Assembly (NCBI GenBank): GCA_030619865.1
Contig: JAUXAP010000004.1
Coordinates: 1-56,992, forward strand
DNA: 56,992 nucleotides
Direction of reading: 5' to 3'
DNA from: Dehalococcoidia bacterium
GTDB lineage: Bacteria > Chloroflexota > Dehalococcoidia > Dehalococcoidales > JAUXAP01
A program made the position numbers and the translations under genes. A model generated the notes under the pieces. It was given only the letters and a program-made list of their open reading frames with translations. It made no database searches and was not told where the DNA came from. This document shows positions 48,047 through 56,992 of this stretch, piece by piece. Within the stretch, counting starts at the first letter, position 1, and each line of letters starts with the position of its first letter.

Positions 48047-48649
48047 TCATGCTTTGCCCAGTGCTTCTTTCACTATCTCCTTAGCAAGCAAGGCAACAAG
48101 TAATGTAGCCGGAAGAATAATCGTCAAGAACCAGCCGAGTTTGGTTCGGATGAAATTTAATGCATAACCTACATAAGGAAGCTTCAGCAGGTAAATGCCT
48201 CTAACATCAGATAAGGTAACTGGCCAAGGGTCAGTCTCTTCAAGGGCCTCACCCTTGGTCACCAAGGCGCTACCATCAACTGACACTACTCTATGGGTGA
48301 CCAGCCCCTTCCCGCGCTCGTAGGTTACAATTGCCTCTGGTTTTACCTCGCCGTTAAATGGGCCGTTTATAGGGCCGGTGATTACCATGTCTCCCATATT
48401 GATGGCTGGTTTCATGCTCTCGCTCCTCACCATATATATGTTGTAAGCGGGTGAAAAATGGATAAAGGCAAAAGCGCCAATAATAATAGCGAGCACTATT
48501 GAGGCTATCCAGGTGAGAATGTTCACCCATGAATTTCCATTTGTCCTTTCGGCCACTTTTACCCTGCTTGGCCGGCTTGCTGTTAAGGAGTAGTGGCACC
48601 ATTGACAATCGGTGCCTTGAATTATTTGTTCGCAGTTAGGACACATCAT
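48047..48649 (-). CDS. Signal peptidase I (SipW/ER-type) with N-terminal zinc ribbon
   Basis: MMCPNCEQIIQGTDCQWC zinc ribbon, TM, VRSESMKPAINMGDMVI (Ser), VTHRVVSV (His), C-terminal TMs. Confidence 0.85.
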   Translation of the reverse strand: MMCPNCEQIIQGTDCQWCHYSLTASRPSRVKVAERTNGNSWVNILTWIASIVLAIIIGAFAFIHFSPAYNIYMVRSESMKPAINMGDMVITGPINGPFNGEVKPEAIVTYERGKGLVTHRVVSVDGSALVTKGEALEETDPWPVTLSDVRGIYLLKLPYVGYALNFIRTKLGWFLTIILPATLLVALLAKEIVKEALGKA

Positions 48650-48933
48650 GCTATCACCAAACCAATAAAGTTCCATATACAAGCTATTGAAACCACAACG
48701 GTAACGGTCGTGAGGATTGCTAATTTGCGGTAACGGACTAACAGGAATGTCATGAGTGCTGGAAGAGCTATCTTCCAAACGAGAGACCTCCAGAATCCCA
48801 CCTCGATAACATAAGCCATTATCGGATTAGCCTCTACTCCGCCTTTACTAAGAACGCTCCAGGTAAGTAGAATATCGGTTGCGTTAACGAGTGTGAATAC
48901 CACCGCGAGTATCAGTAGCGTTTTCCGTTTCAT
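48646..48933 (-). CDS. DUF5658-like small membrane protein
   Basis: VVFTLVNATDILLTWSVLSKGGVEANPIMAYVIEVG; overlaps signal peptidase start (ATGA). Confidence 0.7.
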   Translation of the reverse strand: MKRKTLLILAVVFTLVNATDILLTWSVLSKGGVEANPIMAYVIEVGFWRSLVWKIALPALMTFLLVRYRKLAILTTVTVVVSIACIWNFIGLVIA

Positions 48934-48979
48934 TGTCCTTAACTGCCTTTTTAATCTCTAGTTTCATCCTAGTTCGCTG

Positions 48980-48997
48980 AAATTAATTACTCATAAA
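48980..48997 (-). repeat. 18-bp element upstream of DUF5658/signal peptidase operon, copy 2
   Basis: aaattaattactcataaa identical to 48004-48021; flanks also similar (ttcat[tc]ctagt...). Confidence 0.7.
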
Positions 48998-49156
48998 GCC
49001 CGTGTTAAGGTTTTGTTAATTCTTGCTTCTACGCCCTATATACGTGTTACCCTTTTAAGTTACACTGTCATTATGCTTGTTCTACTTGCCCCAAATTGAC
49101 ACCAAATCAGGAATGCCGTTAGAATATGACTTACTATTGATTAAGGGGGCAGGGCA

Positions 49157-50419
49157 TTGTATCAAAAGGCTACCTTGGATAATGGGCTGCGTATTGTCAC
49201 CGCCAACATGCCTCATACTCGCTCGGTATCTATCTGCATCTTTATTGGGGCTGGCTCCCGCTATGAGATTGAGGCACAGGCTGGCACTTCGCATTTTATC
49301 GAGCACATGCTATTTAAGGGTACCCAAAAGCGGGCAACAGCTAGGGAAATTTCGGAAACAATAGAAGGAGTGGGTGGAATTCTTAATGGGGGAACTGATA
49401 AGGAACTGACCCTCTACTGGTGCAAGGTGGCTCAACCTCATTTCTCACTAGCTCTAGATGTGCTGGCGGACATGTTACTCCATTCTAAGTTTGACCCTCA
49501 AGATATAGACAAAGAACGGCAGATTATTATTGAAGAAATTAACATGAGCCGAGATTCCCCGTCACAACGGGTTAATATGCTTATTGATGAACTCCTATGG
49601 CCTAATCACCCGTTGGGGCGCGATGTAGCCGGCAGTAAGGAATCAGTGGCTGCCATCACCAAAAACGTAATACTTGACTATTTAGCCAGTCAATATCTAC
49701 CTGCTAACGCGGTAGTTACTGTTGCCGGTGATATCCAGCATCAAGAGGCGATAACTGCGGTTAGCCAGACCCTGGGTAGCTGGACTAATCAGCGGACTCG
49801 TTCTGGATACCTGGCTTATAAGGAACAGCCAGCTCAGCAGCTGTGTACCGAGACGAGGGATATTGAGCAAGCCCACCTGTGCCTGGCACTACCCGGCTTG
49901 CCACTTCTCCACCCCAAGCGCTTCACCATAGACCTGCTTAATGCCATCTTAGGAGCGGGTATGAGCAGTCGCTTGTTTATTGAAATTCGCGATAAGCTGG
50001 GACTTGCCTACAGCATCCATAGCTATGTCGAACACTTTCTTGACTCCGGCTCGGTTACTATCTATGCCGGCGTGGAGCCTAAGAACCTGTCAACAGCCAT
50101 CAAGGCTATCCTGGAGCAACTTTCCCGGCTTAAGGAATCAGTCCCTGAATCTGAATTATCCAAGGCAAAGGAATTATCGAAAGGGCGCTTGCTACTACGC
50201 ATGGAGGACAGCCGCAGTGTAGCTGGCTGGATGGGAGGGCAAGAGATACTCACCAATCGCGTTCTTAGTGTTGATGAAGTCATGTCTATCATTGATACCA
50301 TCACTGCTGAGGAGCTTAGCCAATTAGCCCAAGAGCTGCTGATAGGCAGCCAGCTCCGCCTAGCCGTAGTTGGTCCTGCCACTAAATATGAACATCTGGA
50401 AGAGCTTCTGAAGCTATGA
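49157..50419 (+). CDS. M16 family zinc metallopeptidase (processing-protease-like)
   Basis: HFIEHMLFKGT (HxxEH), ILGAGMSSRLFIEIRDKLGLAYSIHSY. Confidence 0.93.
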   Translation: MYQKATLDNGLRIVTANMPHTRSVSICIFIGAGSRYEIEAQAGTSHFIEHMLFKGTQKRATAREISETIEGVGGILNGGTDKELTLYWCKVAQPHFSLALDVLADMLLHSKFDPQDIDKERQIIIEEINMSRDSPSQRVNMLIDELLWPNHPLGRDVAGSKESVAAITKNVILDYLASQYLPANAVVTVAGDIQHQEAITAVSQTLGSWTNQRTRSGYLAYKEQPAQQLCTETRDIEQAHLCLALPGLPLLHPKRFTIDLLNAILGAGMSSRLFIEIRDKLGLAYSIHSYVEHFLDSGSVTIYAGVEPKNLSTAIKAILEQLSRLKESVPESELSKAKELSKGRLLLRMEDSRSVAGWMGGQEILTNRVLSVDEVMSIIDTITAEELSQLAQELLIGSQLRLAVVGPATKYEHLEELLKL

Positions 50420-50431
50420 CTTCCCAATAAA

Positions 50432-50461
50432 AATAGCCGCGATCCAAAGACCACGGCTATT
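50432..50461. terminator. Bidirectional terminator-like hairpin between convergent M16 peptidase and groL
   Basis: AATAGCCG...CGGCTATT perfect 8-bp stem, A-rich 5' flank. Confidence 0.55.
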
Positions 50462-50489
50462 CTCAATCTACTTGGGCAAACGTTGATTA

Positions 50490-52121
50490 CTACATACCCA
50501 TACCCATGCCACCACCCATTCCACCAGCCGGCATTGCTGGAGGTTGCTCCTTCTCTGGAATGTCGGTAACTAGTGACTCAGTAATCAAAACCATTGCTGC
50601 AATGCTAGCCGCATTTTCCAAGCTAGACCTTACTACCTTGGTCGGGTCAATGATACCCTTCTTTACCATATCACCAAAATCATCGGCTTCAGCATCGTAA
50701 CCGACCCCAGCCGGGCTCTTCTTAACTGCATCCATTATCACGGCGCCATCCCTGCCGGCATTGGCAGCAATCCACCGGATTGGCTCTTCCACAGCTTTCC
50801 TAACAATATCAACCCCGGTAGCTTCATCCCCAGTAACCTCCAGCTTATCCAGAACCGAAAGAGAATTGAGCAAGGCAACACCACCACCGGGTAGGATACC
50901 CTCTTCTACCGCGGCTCGGGTAGCTGATAAGGCATCTTCAACCCGGTGTTTCCTCTCCTTAAGCTCAGTCTCAGTAGCAGCACCTACCTTTATTACAGCT
51001 ACTCCGCCTACCAGCTTGGCCTGCCTCTCCTGGAGTTTCTCACGGTCAAAATCAGAGGTTGTCTCCTCCAGTTGAGCCTTAATCTGCTTTATTCTGTCCT
51101 TAATAGCCTCTTCCGAGCCTTTGCCCTCAATGATAGTTGTATTATCCTTATTAGCGGTTACCCGGCGAGCCCTACCTAGGTCTTCCACAGTAACCGAGTC
51201 CAGCTTGCGTCCTACCTCCTCCGAAATCACCTTACCGTCGGTGAGAATTGCCATGTCTTCCAGCATCTCCTTACGCCGGTCACCGAAACCAGGAGCCTTA
51301 ACCGTCAGAATATTTAACGTCCCCCGTAACTTATTGACCACGAGGGTAGCCAAGGCTTCACCATCCACATCCTCAGCCACAATAAGCAGGTTCTTTGACA
51401 CCTGCAGTATCTTCTCCAGGGCTGGTAAAAGGTCAGAAACCGCCGAGATTTTCTTATCGGTAATAAGGATGTAGGGGTCCTCTATTACCGTCTCCATCTT
51501 TTCAGCATTGGTAATGAAATAGGGGCTAATATAACCGCGGTCAAACTGCATTCCTTCCACATACTCGGTCTCATACTTTATGCCCTTGGATTCCTCAACA
51601 GTAATGACCCCATCCTTACCTACTTTCTCCATAACCTCGGCAATTAAATTACCAATATCACTGTCAACGGCTGTTATAGTCCCTACCTGAGCAATCTGCT
51701 TCCTGCCCCTTACCTTAATAGATATTCGTTTAAGCTCATCGATAATAGCCGCGGTCGCTTTCTCAATGCCCTTCTTTAGTTCCATAGGTTCGGCGCCAGC
51801 AGCCACATTCTTAAAACCGCCAGAAATAATAGCATGAGCCAGAATAGTAGAAGTAGTAGTCCCATCACCGCAAGCATCATTAGTCTTAGTGGCTGCCTCC
51901 TTAACTAACTGCACACCCATATTCTCAAAAGGGTCGGGCAGTTCAATTTCCTTGGCGATAGTAACTCCGTCATCAATTACTGTCGGTGCCCCCCATTTTT
52001 TGTCCAGTGCCACAGTGTGCCCTTTGGGCCCCAATGTTACCTTGACGGCATCAGTTAGAGCATCTATTCCTCTCTTTAAGGCGTGTCTGACTTCCTCATC
52101 AAAAATAATCTGTTTAGCCAT
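50490..52121 (-). CDS. groL: Chaperonin GroEL
   Basis: [48 protein letters not shown]-terminus. Confidence 0.98.
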   Translation of the reverse strand: MAKQIIFDEEVRHALKRGIDALTDAVKVTLGPKGHTVALDKKWGAPTVIDDGVTIAKEIELPDPFENMGVQLVKEAATKTNDACGDGTTTSTILAHAIISGGFKNVAAGAEPMELKKGIEKATAAIIDELKRISIKVRGRKQIAQVGTITAVDSDIGNLIAEVMEKVGKDGVITVEESKGIKYETEYVEGMQFDRGYISPYFITNAEKMETVIEDPYILITDKKISAVSDLLPALEKILQVSKNLLIVAEDVDGEALATLVVNKLRGTLNILTVKAPGFGDRRKEMLEDMAILTDGKVISEEVGRKLDSVTVEDLGRARRVTANKDNTTIIEGKGSEEAIKDRIKQIKAQLEETTSDFDREKLQERQAKLVGGVAVIKVGAATETELKERKHRVEDALSATRAAVEEGILPGGGVALLNSLSVLDKLEVTGDEATGVDIVRKAVEEPIRWIAANAGRDGAVIMDAVKKSPAGVGYDAEADDFGDMVKKGIIDPTKVVRSSLENAASIAAMVLITESLVTDIPEKEQPPAMPAGGMGGGMGMGM

Positions 52122-52155
52122 TTTCTCCTCCTTTCATACTAACCAGACTTGTCAT

Positions 52156-52449
52156 TTATCCCTTTTTAGCCAAAATATCGCTCTCACGCAGAATCACCAA
52201 CTCCTCGTCCTCAATCTTGATCTCAGTGCCTCCATACTTAGCATAAATCACTATATCACCAACCTTAACATCCATAGCTATCCGCTTCCCATCCTCAGAT
52301 AACCTGCCCTTACCAACAGCTATCACCTTCCCCTCCTGGGGCTTTTCCTTAGCTGTATCAGGCAAAACAATCCCCCCTTTTGTCACCTCTTCCTGTTCAA
52401 TAGGTTTGACTACCAGCCGGTCGGCCAGTGGTTGAAGCTTAACCGCCAT
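52156..52449 (-). CDS. groS: Co-chaperonin GroES
   Basis: [42 protein letters not shown]. Confidence 0.98.
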   Translation of the reverse strand: MAVKLQPLADRLVVKPIEQEEVTKGGIVLPDTAKEKPQEGKVIAVGKGRLSEDGKRIAMDVKVGDIVIYAKYGGTEIKIEDEELVILRESDILAKKG

Positions 52450-52492
52450 TTCGATCCTCCTTCCTCAATTAAATTAATCACAGCCCACTTTA

Positions 52493-52519
52493 TTAGCACT
52501 CCCACCCTGAGAGTGCTAA
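52493..52519. promoter_or_regulatory. CIRCE element (HrcA operator) upstream of groS-groL
   Basis: Perfect TTAGCACTC-N9-GAGTGCTAA. Confidence 0.97.
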
Positions 52520-52751
52520 CGACTTTATAATAGCGCAAGTAGCAAAATGTCGCAACTCAATAAATAGCTACTTACAGCTAATAACAGCAGCTAAGAGGCA
52601 TTCTAGGACTAAAATAGCCTTATATTCTCTATGAAATGTGCTTTTTATTCCATGTATTGCCCTGTTGTTGCCATCATTTATTAATCTTCTCTTAATAAAC
52701 AGCTTCAAGTACGCTGTATTGAAGTAGCGTAGGGTGGTTTGCTATAATGTG

Positions 52752-53603
52752 ATGGTGATTATTGATTTTCACACCCATGTGTTTCCGCCCCAGGTAAAGA
52801 AAAACCGCAATAAGTATATTGATAGTGACCCCTGTTTTGCTATTTTGTACTCCTCTTCTGACGCCAAACTGGCCACTGCCGATGAACTCATTGCCAGTAT
52901 GGATAAGAACGGGGTTGATATCTCGGTTATTGTTAATATTGGCTGGACTACGCACGAGCTGTGTGTTGAGACTAACGACTATATTCTGGAGTCGATAGCC
53001 CGTTATCCCCGGCGCTTGATAGGCTTTTGTGCTGTTCAGCCAAACTCGTATGATGCGGCTATAGCTGAGATAGAGCGCTGTACCAAGGGAGGAGTAAGGG
53101 GGGTTGGCGAGATGAGACCAGACATACAATTATTCGACCTCAGGGATGACGAGGTGATGGAGCCTTTTATTAAAGTAATAAAGGAGCATAAACTAATTCT
53201 ACTTACTCATACCTCTGAGCCAGTAGGTCATGAATATCCGGGCAAGGGGGTGGTTACTCCCGAGATGCTCTACCCCCTTATTACCAGTTTCCCTGATTTA
53301 ATCATAGTCTGTGCCCATTGGGGTGGCGGTTTGCCATTCTATGCTTTAATGCCTGAAGTAAAACAGGCTATGGGCAATGTCTTTTTTGATACTGCAGCTT
53401 CACCCCTTTTATATAGTCCACAGGTATACGAGCAAGTCGTCCAGCTTGTTGGCGCTGACAAGATTCTTTTCGGTAGTGACTACCCTCTACTGGCACAGAG
53501 TCGGTTAATAAAAGAAATTGAGTCTCTGGATTTGCCTGAGGAAACGAAAAACTTGATTCTATCAGGTAATGCCCAGAAGCTACTGGGTATTAAGGGTAAG
53601 TAA
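52752..53603 (+). CDS. Amidohydrolase family (TIM-barrel metal-dependent hydrolase)
   Basis: IIDFHTHVFPP, CAHWGGGLPFY, ILFGSDYPLL. Confidence 0.88.
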   Translation: MVIIDFHTHVFPPQVKKNRNKYIDSDPCFAILYSSSDAKLATADELIASMDKNGVDISVIVNIGWTTHELCVETNDYILESIARYPRRLIGFCAVQPNSYDAAIAEIERCTKGGVRGVGEMRPDIQLFDLRDDEVMEPFIKVIKEHKLILLTHTSEPVGHEYPGKGVVTPEMLYPLITSFPDLIIVCAHWGGGLPFYALMPEVKQAMGNVFFDTAASPLLYSPQVYEQVVQLVGADKILFGSDYPLLAQSRLIKEIESLDLPEETKNLILSGNAQKLLGIKGK

Positions 53604-53606
53604 GGC

Positions 53607-54245
53607 TTGAGTATGGAGCAGGTTCGCTCTTTTATTGCTATTGAGCTACCTGATGGGTTAAAAGCAGGGCTTGTTCAATTGCAGAACAAGTTGAAATCGG
53701 ACAAGCAACCCCCGGTGAAGTGGGTTGACCCGTATAGTATTCACCTGACATTGAAGTTCCTGGGCAATATGCCTATAGATAGGACTGATGATATAACCAA
53801 GGCAATGACCGAGGCTGCTCAGGGAATCTCCCCTTTCTGCTTGGAGGTCCAGAGACTAGGAGTTTTCCCAAATTTGAGGCGAGTTCAGGTCGTCTGGGTG
53901 GGGATAAGCGGTGAGATGGATAAGTTAGGTAAGCTTCAGCAGCGCATAGAGTCTAATCTGGCTCCGCTGGGCTTTGCTCCTGAATCACGACCGTTTACGC
54001 CCCATTTGACCCTGGCTCGGCTTCGCGACCGGGCATCATCGGATGAGCGGCAAAGATTTGGGCAGCTCATAGCTGGTACCAAGCTCGAGGCAGTTTATAA
54101 CTTTAAAGTAGATGCTATCAGCCTGATGAAGAGCCAGCTAACCAGAGAAGGCGCTATTTATAGTCGGATTAGTTTAGTCGAACTAAACAAAAGTGGTTTA
54201 TCAATCAAAACTTTGGAGGGAAATGGTGAAAGTAGTAAAAATTAG
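53607..54245 (+). CDS. thpR: RNA 2',3'-cyclic phosphodiesterase
   Basis: RSFIAIELPDGL, SIHLTLKFLGN and FTPHLTLARLR (two HxTL motifs). Confidence 0.93.
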   Translation: MSMEQVRSFIAIELPDGLKAGLVQLQNKLKSDKQPPVKWVDPYSIHLTLKFLGNMPIDRTDDITKAMTEAAQGISPFCLEVQRLGVFPNLRRVQVVWVGISGEMDKLGKLQQRIESNLAPLGFAPESRPFTPHLTLARLRDRASSDERQRFGQLIAGTKLEAVYNFKVDAISLMKSQLTREGAIYSRISLVELNKSGLSIKTLEGNGESSKN

Positions 54246-54576
54246 TGATGTCAAAGCTGAAGAAAGTACAAGCAAAATCTTCAGGGGGGGCAAGGTTAGT
54301 ATACAACGCCTTATTGGTGAGAGTGAGGATGTGCTTCGGGTTATTGAGGTGAACTTTAGCCCCGGCGCTGCGTGTGTGTTCCATACTCACACCTTTGAGC
54401 AAGTCTTATATGTCACTGGGGGAACAGGGATAGTGGCTACAGAGAACGAGGAGATAACGGTGACACCGGGTACCATTATCTTCATTCCGGCGGGTGAGAA
54501 GCACTGGCACGGTGCCACCAAAGATGCAACATTTTCGCATATTGCGATGATGACACCGGGAGAGACCAGCTTTTGA
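54223..54576 (+). CDS. Cupin domain protein
   Basis: NFSPGAACVFHTHTFEQVLYVTGGTGIVATENEEITVTPGTIIFIPAGEKHWHGA. Confidence 0.88.
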   Translation: MVKVVKISDVKAEESTSKIFRGGKVSIQRLIGESEDVLRVIEVNFSPGAACVFHTHTFEQVLYVTGGTGIVATENEEITVTPGTIIFIPAGEKHWHGATKDATFSHIAMMTPGETSF

Positions 54577-54728
54577 ACCAGAGAGACTTGGCTTCCTGTC
54601 GAGGGATAAATTATCAGGGAAGCGCTATTCATAGTTGAATTAGCTCAGTCAAACTAAAGAAGCCCTTGCCAGCAGCCGTTGTTTGGTGTATACTGTTAAA
54701 AATTAATTTCGGTTGGGAGGTGGACCTC

Positions 54729-54950
54729 GTGGAACAATTTAGTTTTCCCAAATGTCAAAAGTGTAAGTCTGGAGACCTGGTGCCCTTGTCTGATTTTGGC
54801 AGTCAAGGGGCGCCTATTGAGTACAAAGCCTGGGTTTGCACCAATCCTGATTGCGGCTACAACCTGAAAATCAGGAATGGCGATGTCTACATTGACGAAC
54901 CCATTATGAGTGGGGCACTCCACAGCCCCCGCTCTCGCCAAAACCCCTAG
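54729..54950 (+). CDS. Hypothetical zinc-ribbon protein
   Basis: GTG start after GGGAGG; FPKCQKCKSGDL...WVCTNPDCGYNLKI (two CxxC-type pairs). Confidence 0.65.
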   Translation: MEQFSFPKCQKCKSGDLVPLSDFGSQGAPIEYKAWVCTNPDCGYNLKIRNGDVYIDEPIMSGALHSPRSRQNP

Positions 54951-54976
54951 AAGTTCATCCTGAAGGATTATAGGGG

Positions 54977-55684
54977 GTGAACGTGCTTCCTCAATTAACT
55001 AGGCTTAAGGGGATAGCGCTCAATCTTTTGTTCCCACAGTGGTGTGTAGGCTGTGGCAAGGAAGGTAATTTTATTTGCTGCTCTTGCCGACACTCCTTAC
55101 CCCGAATTATGCCCGCGCTCTGTCCCAAGTGTGGTAGGCCCCAACTCAGTGGCATACTTTGTCCTAACTGTGTTGATTGGCAGGCAGAGATAGATGGTAT
55201 TCGTTCTCCGTTTCGATTTGATGGAGTAATACACAAGGCTATATATGAGCTAAAATATAGAAATCTTAGAGCCTTAGCTGCCCCCTTGGCTGAGTTGCTA
55301 CATGAGTATCTTACTGCAAACCCTGTGCCTGGAGAAACTCTGGTGCCAGTGCCCCTGCACCAGAAACGATTGAGGGAACGTGGCTACAATCAATCCCGCC
55401 TACTGACCAAGGAGCTAGGCAAGCTCATCAACTTACCGGTAGTAGATAGCTGTCTCATCCGGCAGCGGCATGCCCCTCCCCAGGCCAGAACACCGACCGT
55501 AAAGGAGAGGCGGAGCAATGTAGCTGACGCTTTTACCTGCCGTGACCATAGGCTGCGAGATAAGCAGGTGCTGCTCATAGATGATGTTTCCACCTCGGGG
55601 GCTACCCTTGATGCCTGTGCTGCGGCACTGAAAGCCGCTGGAGCCACCTCAGTGTGGGGACTGGTTCTAGCCAGGGAGATTTGA
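54977..55684 (+). CDS. ComF family phosphoribosyltransferase-like protein
   Basis: Zn-finger CVGCGKEGNFICCSC...CPKCGRPQLSGILCPNC; PRTase motif VLLIDDVSTSGATLDAC. Confidence 0.92.
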   Translation: MNVLPQLTRLKGIALNLLFPQWCVGCGKEGNFICCSCRHSLPRIMPALCPKCGRPQLSGILCPNCVDWQAEIDGIRSPFRFDGVIHKAIYELKYRNLRALAAPLAELLHEYLTANPVPGETLVPVPLHQKRLRERGYNQSRLLTKELGKLINLPVVDSCLIRQRHAPPQARTPTVKERRSNVADAFTCRDHRLRDKQVLLIDDVSTSGATLDACAAALKAAGATSVWGLVLAREI

Positions 55685-55696
55685 AGGAGTGAAGCG

Positions 55697-56242
55697 ATGG
55701 AGCTGCAGATAACTGGTAAGAATGTAAAATTAGTGCCAACAGCACGCCGCTACATTGAGCGTAAGCTGGGTAAGCTGAGTCGTCATCTACCTAACATTAG
55801 GGAGTCTAAAGTAGAGGTTGCCGAAGAAAAAACAAAGTCTCCCGAGCAGCGCTTTGTGATACAGGTAACGATAGACAGTAATGGCACACTACTCCGTGGT
55901 GAGGAGAGAGGAGAAAACTTGTTCGTCGCTATTGATAAGGTAGTGGCGGTTATGGATGGGCAAATTGAACGCTATAAAGGGAAGCTCTATGATAAGGGCA
56001 GAGGCAGCTCATTTGCCCGAAGTGAATTCAACCCGGAAGTAGAGGCAGCAGAACCTGAGAAAAAGGTTACTAGGATTAAGCGGTTTGCAGTTAAACCGAT
56101 GTCTGTGGATGAAGCTATAAGCCAGATGGAGCTTTTGGGTCATGATTTCTTCTTATTCTTTAATGCCGATACCGAGGGGCTTAACCTGTTATATCGGCGC
56201 AAGGATGGTAATTACGGTCTGATTGAGCCTGAGCTGGGGTGA
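55697..56242 (+). CDS. hpf: Ribosome hibernation-promoting factor (long form)
   Basis: LQITGKNVKLVPTARRYIERKLGKLSRHLPNI; C-terminal MSVDEAISQMELLGHDFFLFFNADTEGLNLLYRRKDGNYGLIEPE. Confidence 0.93.
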   Translation: MELQITGKNVKLVPTARRYIERKLGKLSRHLPNIRESKVEVAEEKTKSPEQRFVIQVTIDSNGTLLRGEERGENLFVAIDKVVAVMDGQIERYKGKLYDKGRGSSFARSEFNPEVEAAEPEKKVTRIKRFAVKPMSVDEAISQMELLGHDFFLFFNADTEGLNLLYRRKDGNYGLIEPELG

Positions 56243-56765
56243 TGCCTTGAAAGACGAAGAGCTAAAATATGTTACTTTCAATACCGATATGGGTTGGCTG
56301 GGAATGTTGGCTTCAGCCAAGGGACTAGCGGGCACCACCTTACCCCAGCGTTCTGCTCAAGAGGCGCGCCAGCGATTGGGCGATAGTGTAAACCATGCTA
56401 CCTGGTCTCCTTCCTTGTTTGAGGACTTAGTGGGGCGATTCAAAGCTTACTTTAGTGGTCAAAAAGTGGACTTTCCTGATGAGCTTGACCTTTCCCGGGG
56501 TACTGCTTTCCAGCGTAAGGTGTGGGAAACAGCAAGGCTCATCCCTTACGGTGAGACCAGAAGTTACGGCTGGGTGGCTGAACGAGCAGGAAGACCAAGA
56601 GCAGCGCGAGCGGTGGGACAAGCCATGGGGAGAAACCCGCTGGCAATTATCGTGCCCTGTCACCGGGTTGTAGCCAGTGGTGGTAAACTGGGCGGCTTTG
56701 GTGGAGGACTGGAGATGAAGAGGCGTCTCCTTCGGCTGGAGGGCTCAGTTAACATTAGGTTATGA
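56223..56765 (+). CDS. Methylated-DNA--[protein]-cysteine S-methyltransferase
   Basis: AFQRKVWETARLIPYGETRSYGWVAERAGRPRAARAVGQAMGRNPLAIIVPCHRVV (PCHR active site). Confidence 0.95.
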   Translation: MSLSWGDALKDEELKYVTFNTDMGWLGMLASAKGLAGTTLPQRSAQEARQRLGDSVNHATWSPSLFEDLVGRFKAYFSGQKVDFPDELDLSRGTAFQRKVWETARLIPYGETRSYGWVAERAGRPRAARAVGQAMGRNPLAIIVPCHRVVASGGKLGGFGGGLEMKRRLLRLEGSVNIRL

Positions 56766-56814
56766 GAAGGTTAGCCTGAGCCGGTGTTTATCAGTTAGGA
56801 TGCAGGGTAGAAGA

Positions 56815-56992
56815 TTATCTGACTCTGGGAAACAATACGTCTTGGTTATCCACGCTTTTTATTTTGAAGTTTAAGAAATCCAGTTGGTATTTCTCAATTA
56901 GTCCTTCGTCAGCAAAGCTAAAGTATCTGTTGCCACCTATTATGATATGGTCTAACACCTTAATCTGAATAATCTCCCCGACAAAGACTAGG
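56815..56992 (-). CDS. RadC-like JAB domain protein, C-terminal part (truncated by window end)
   Basis: Reverse-strand frame LVFVGEIIQIKVLDHIIIGGNRYFSFADEGLIEKYQLDF..., typical RadC end; TAA stop at 56815. Confidence 0.75.
   Translation of the reverse strand, partial: LVFVGEIIQIKVLDHIIIGGNRYFSFADEGLIEKYQLDFLNFKIKSVDNQDVLFPRVR

Noticed and set aside
50506-51474. Plus-strand ORFs over groL
   Set aside because: Antisense to highly conserved GroEL; Ser/Thr-rich shadow frames

Overview
The 57 kb window is a gene-dense bacterial chromosome segment. Gene content and order look Chloroflexota/Dehalococcoidia-like, but that is inference and no marker was phylogenetically tested. Core functions present: gyrA, dnaA, obg, nadD, rpsF/ssb/rpsR, rplY, groES/groEL with a perfect CIRCE, lysC, apgM, argC, mazG, fmt, comF/hpf/ogt, and tRNA-Glu, tRNA-Pro and tRNA-Asp. 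Accessory blocks: (i) a DUF1464 'butyrate kinase-like' + SPASM radical-SAM pair; (ii) a PanA/SocA-like (DUF4065) toxin-antitoxin candidate next to a transposase remnant; (iii) a ~9.5 kb same-strand surface-glycan locus (CPBP protease, exosortase/archaeosortase-like protein, coupled membrane partner, two GT2s, flippase, GH130, GH38); (iv) a SipW/TasA-like locus with a zinc-ribbon signal peptidase; (v) a sugar-acid-to-glycerate catabolic operon. The most unusual observation is that two genes, fmt and a TasA-like secreted protein, are each interrupted by a single in-frame TAG after which the expected conserved C-terminus continues in the same frame. TAG also serves as an ordinary stop elsewhere in the window. 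All calls come from reading translations and motifs; no database search was run.
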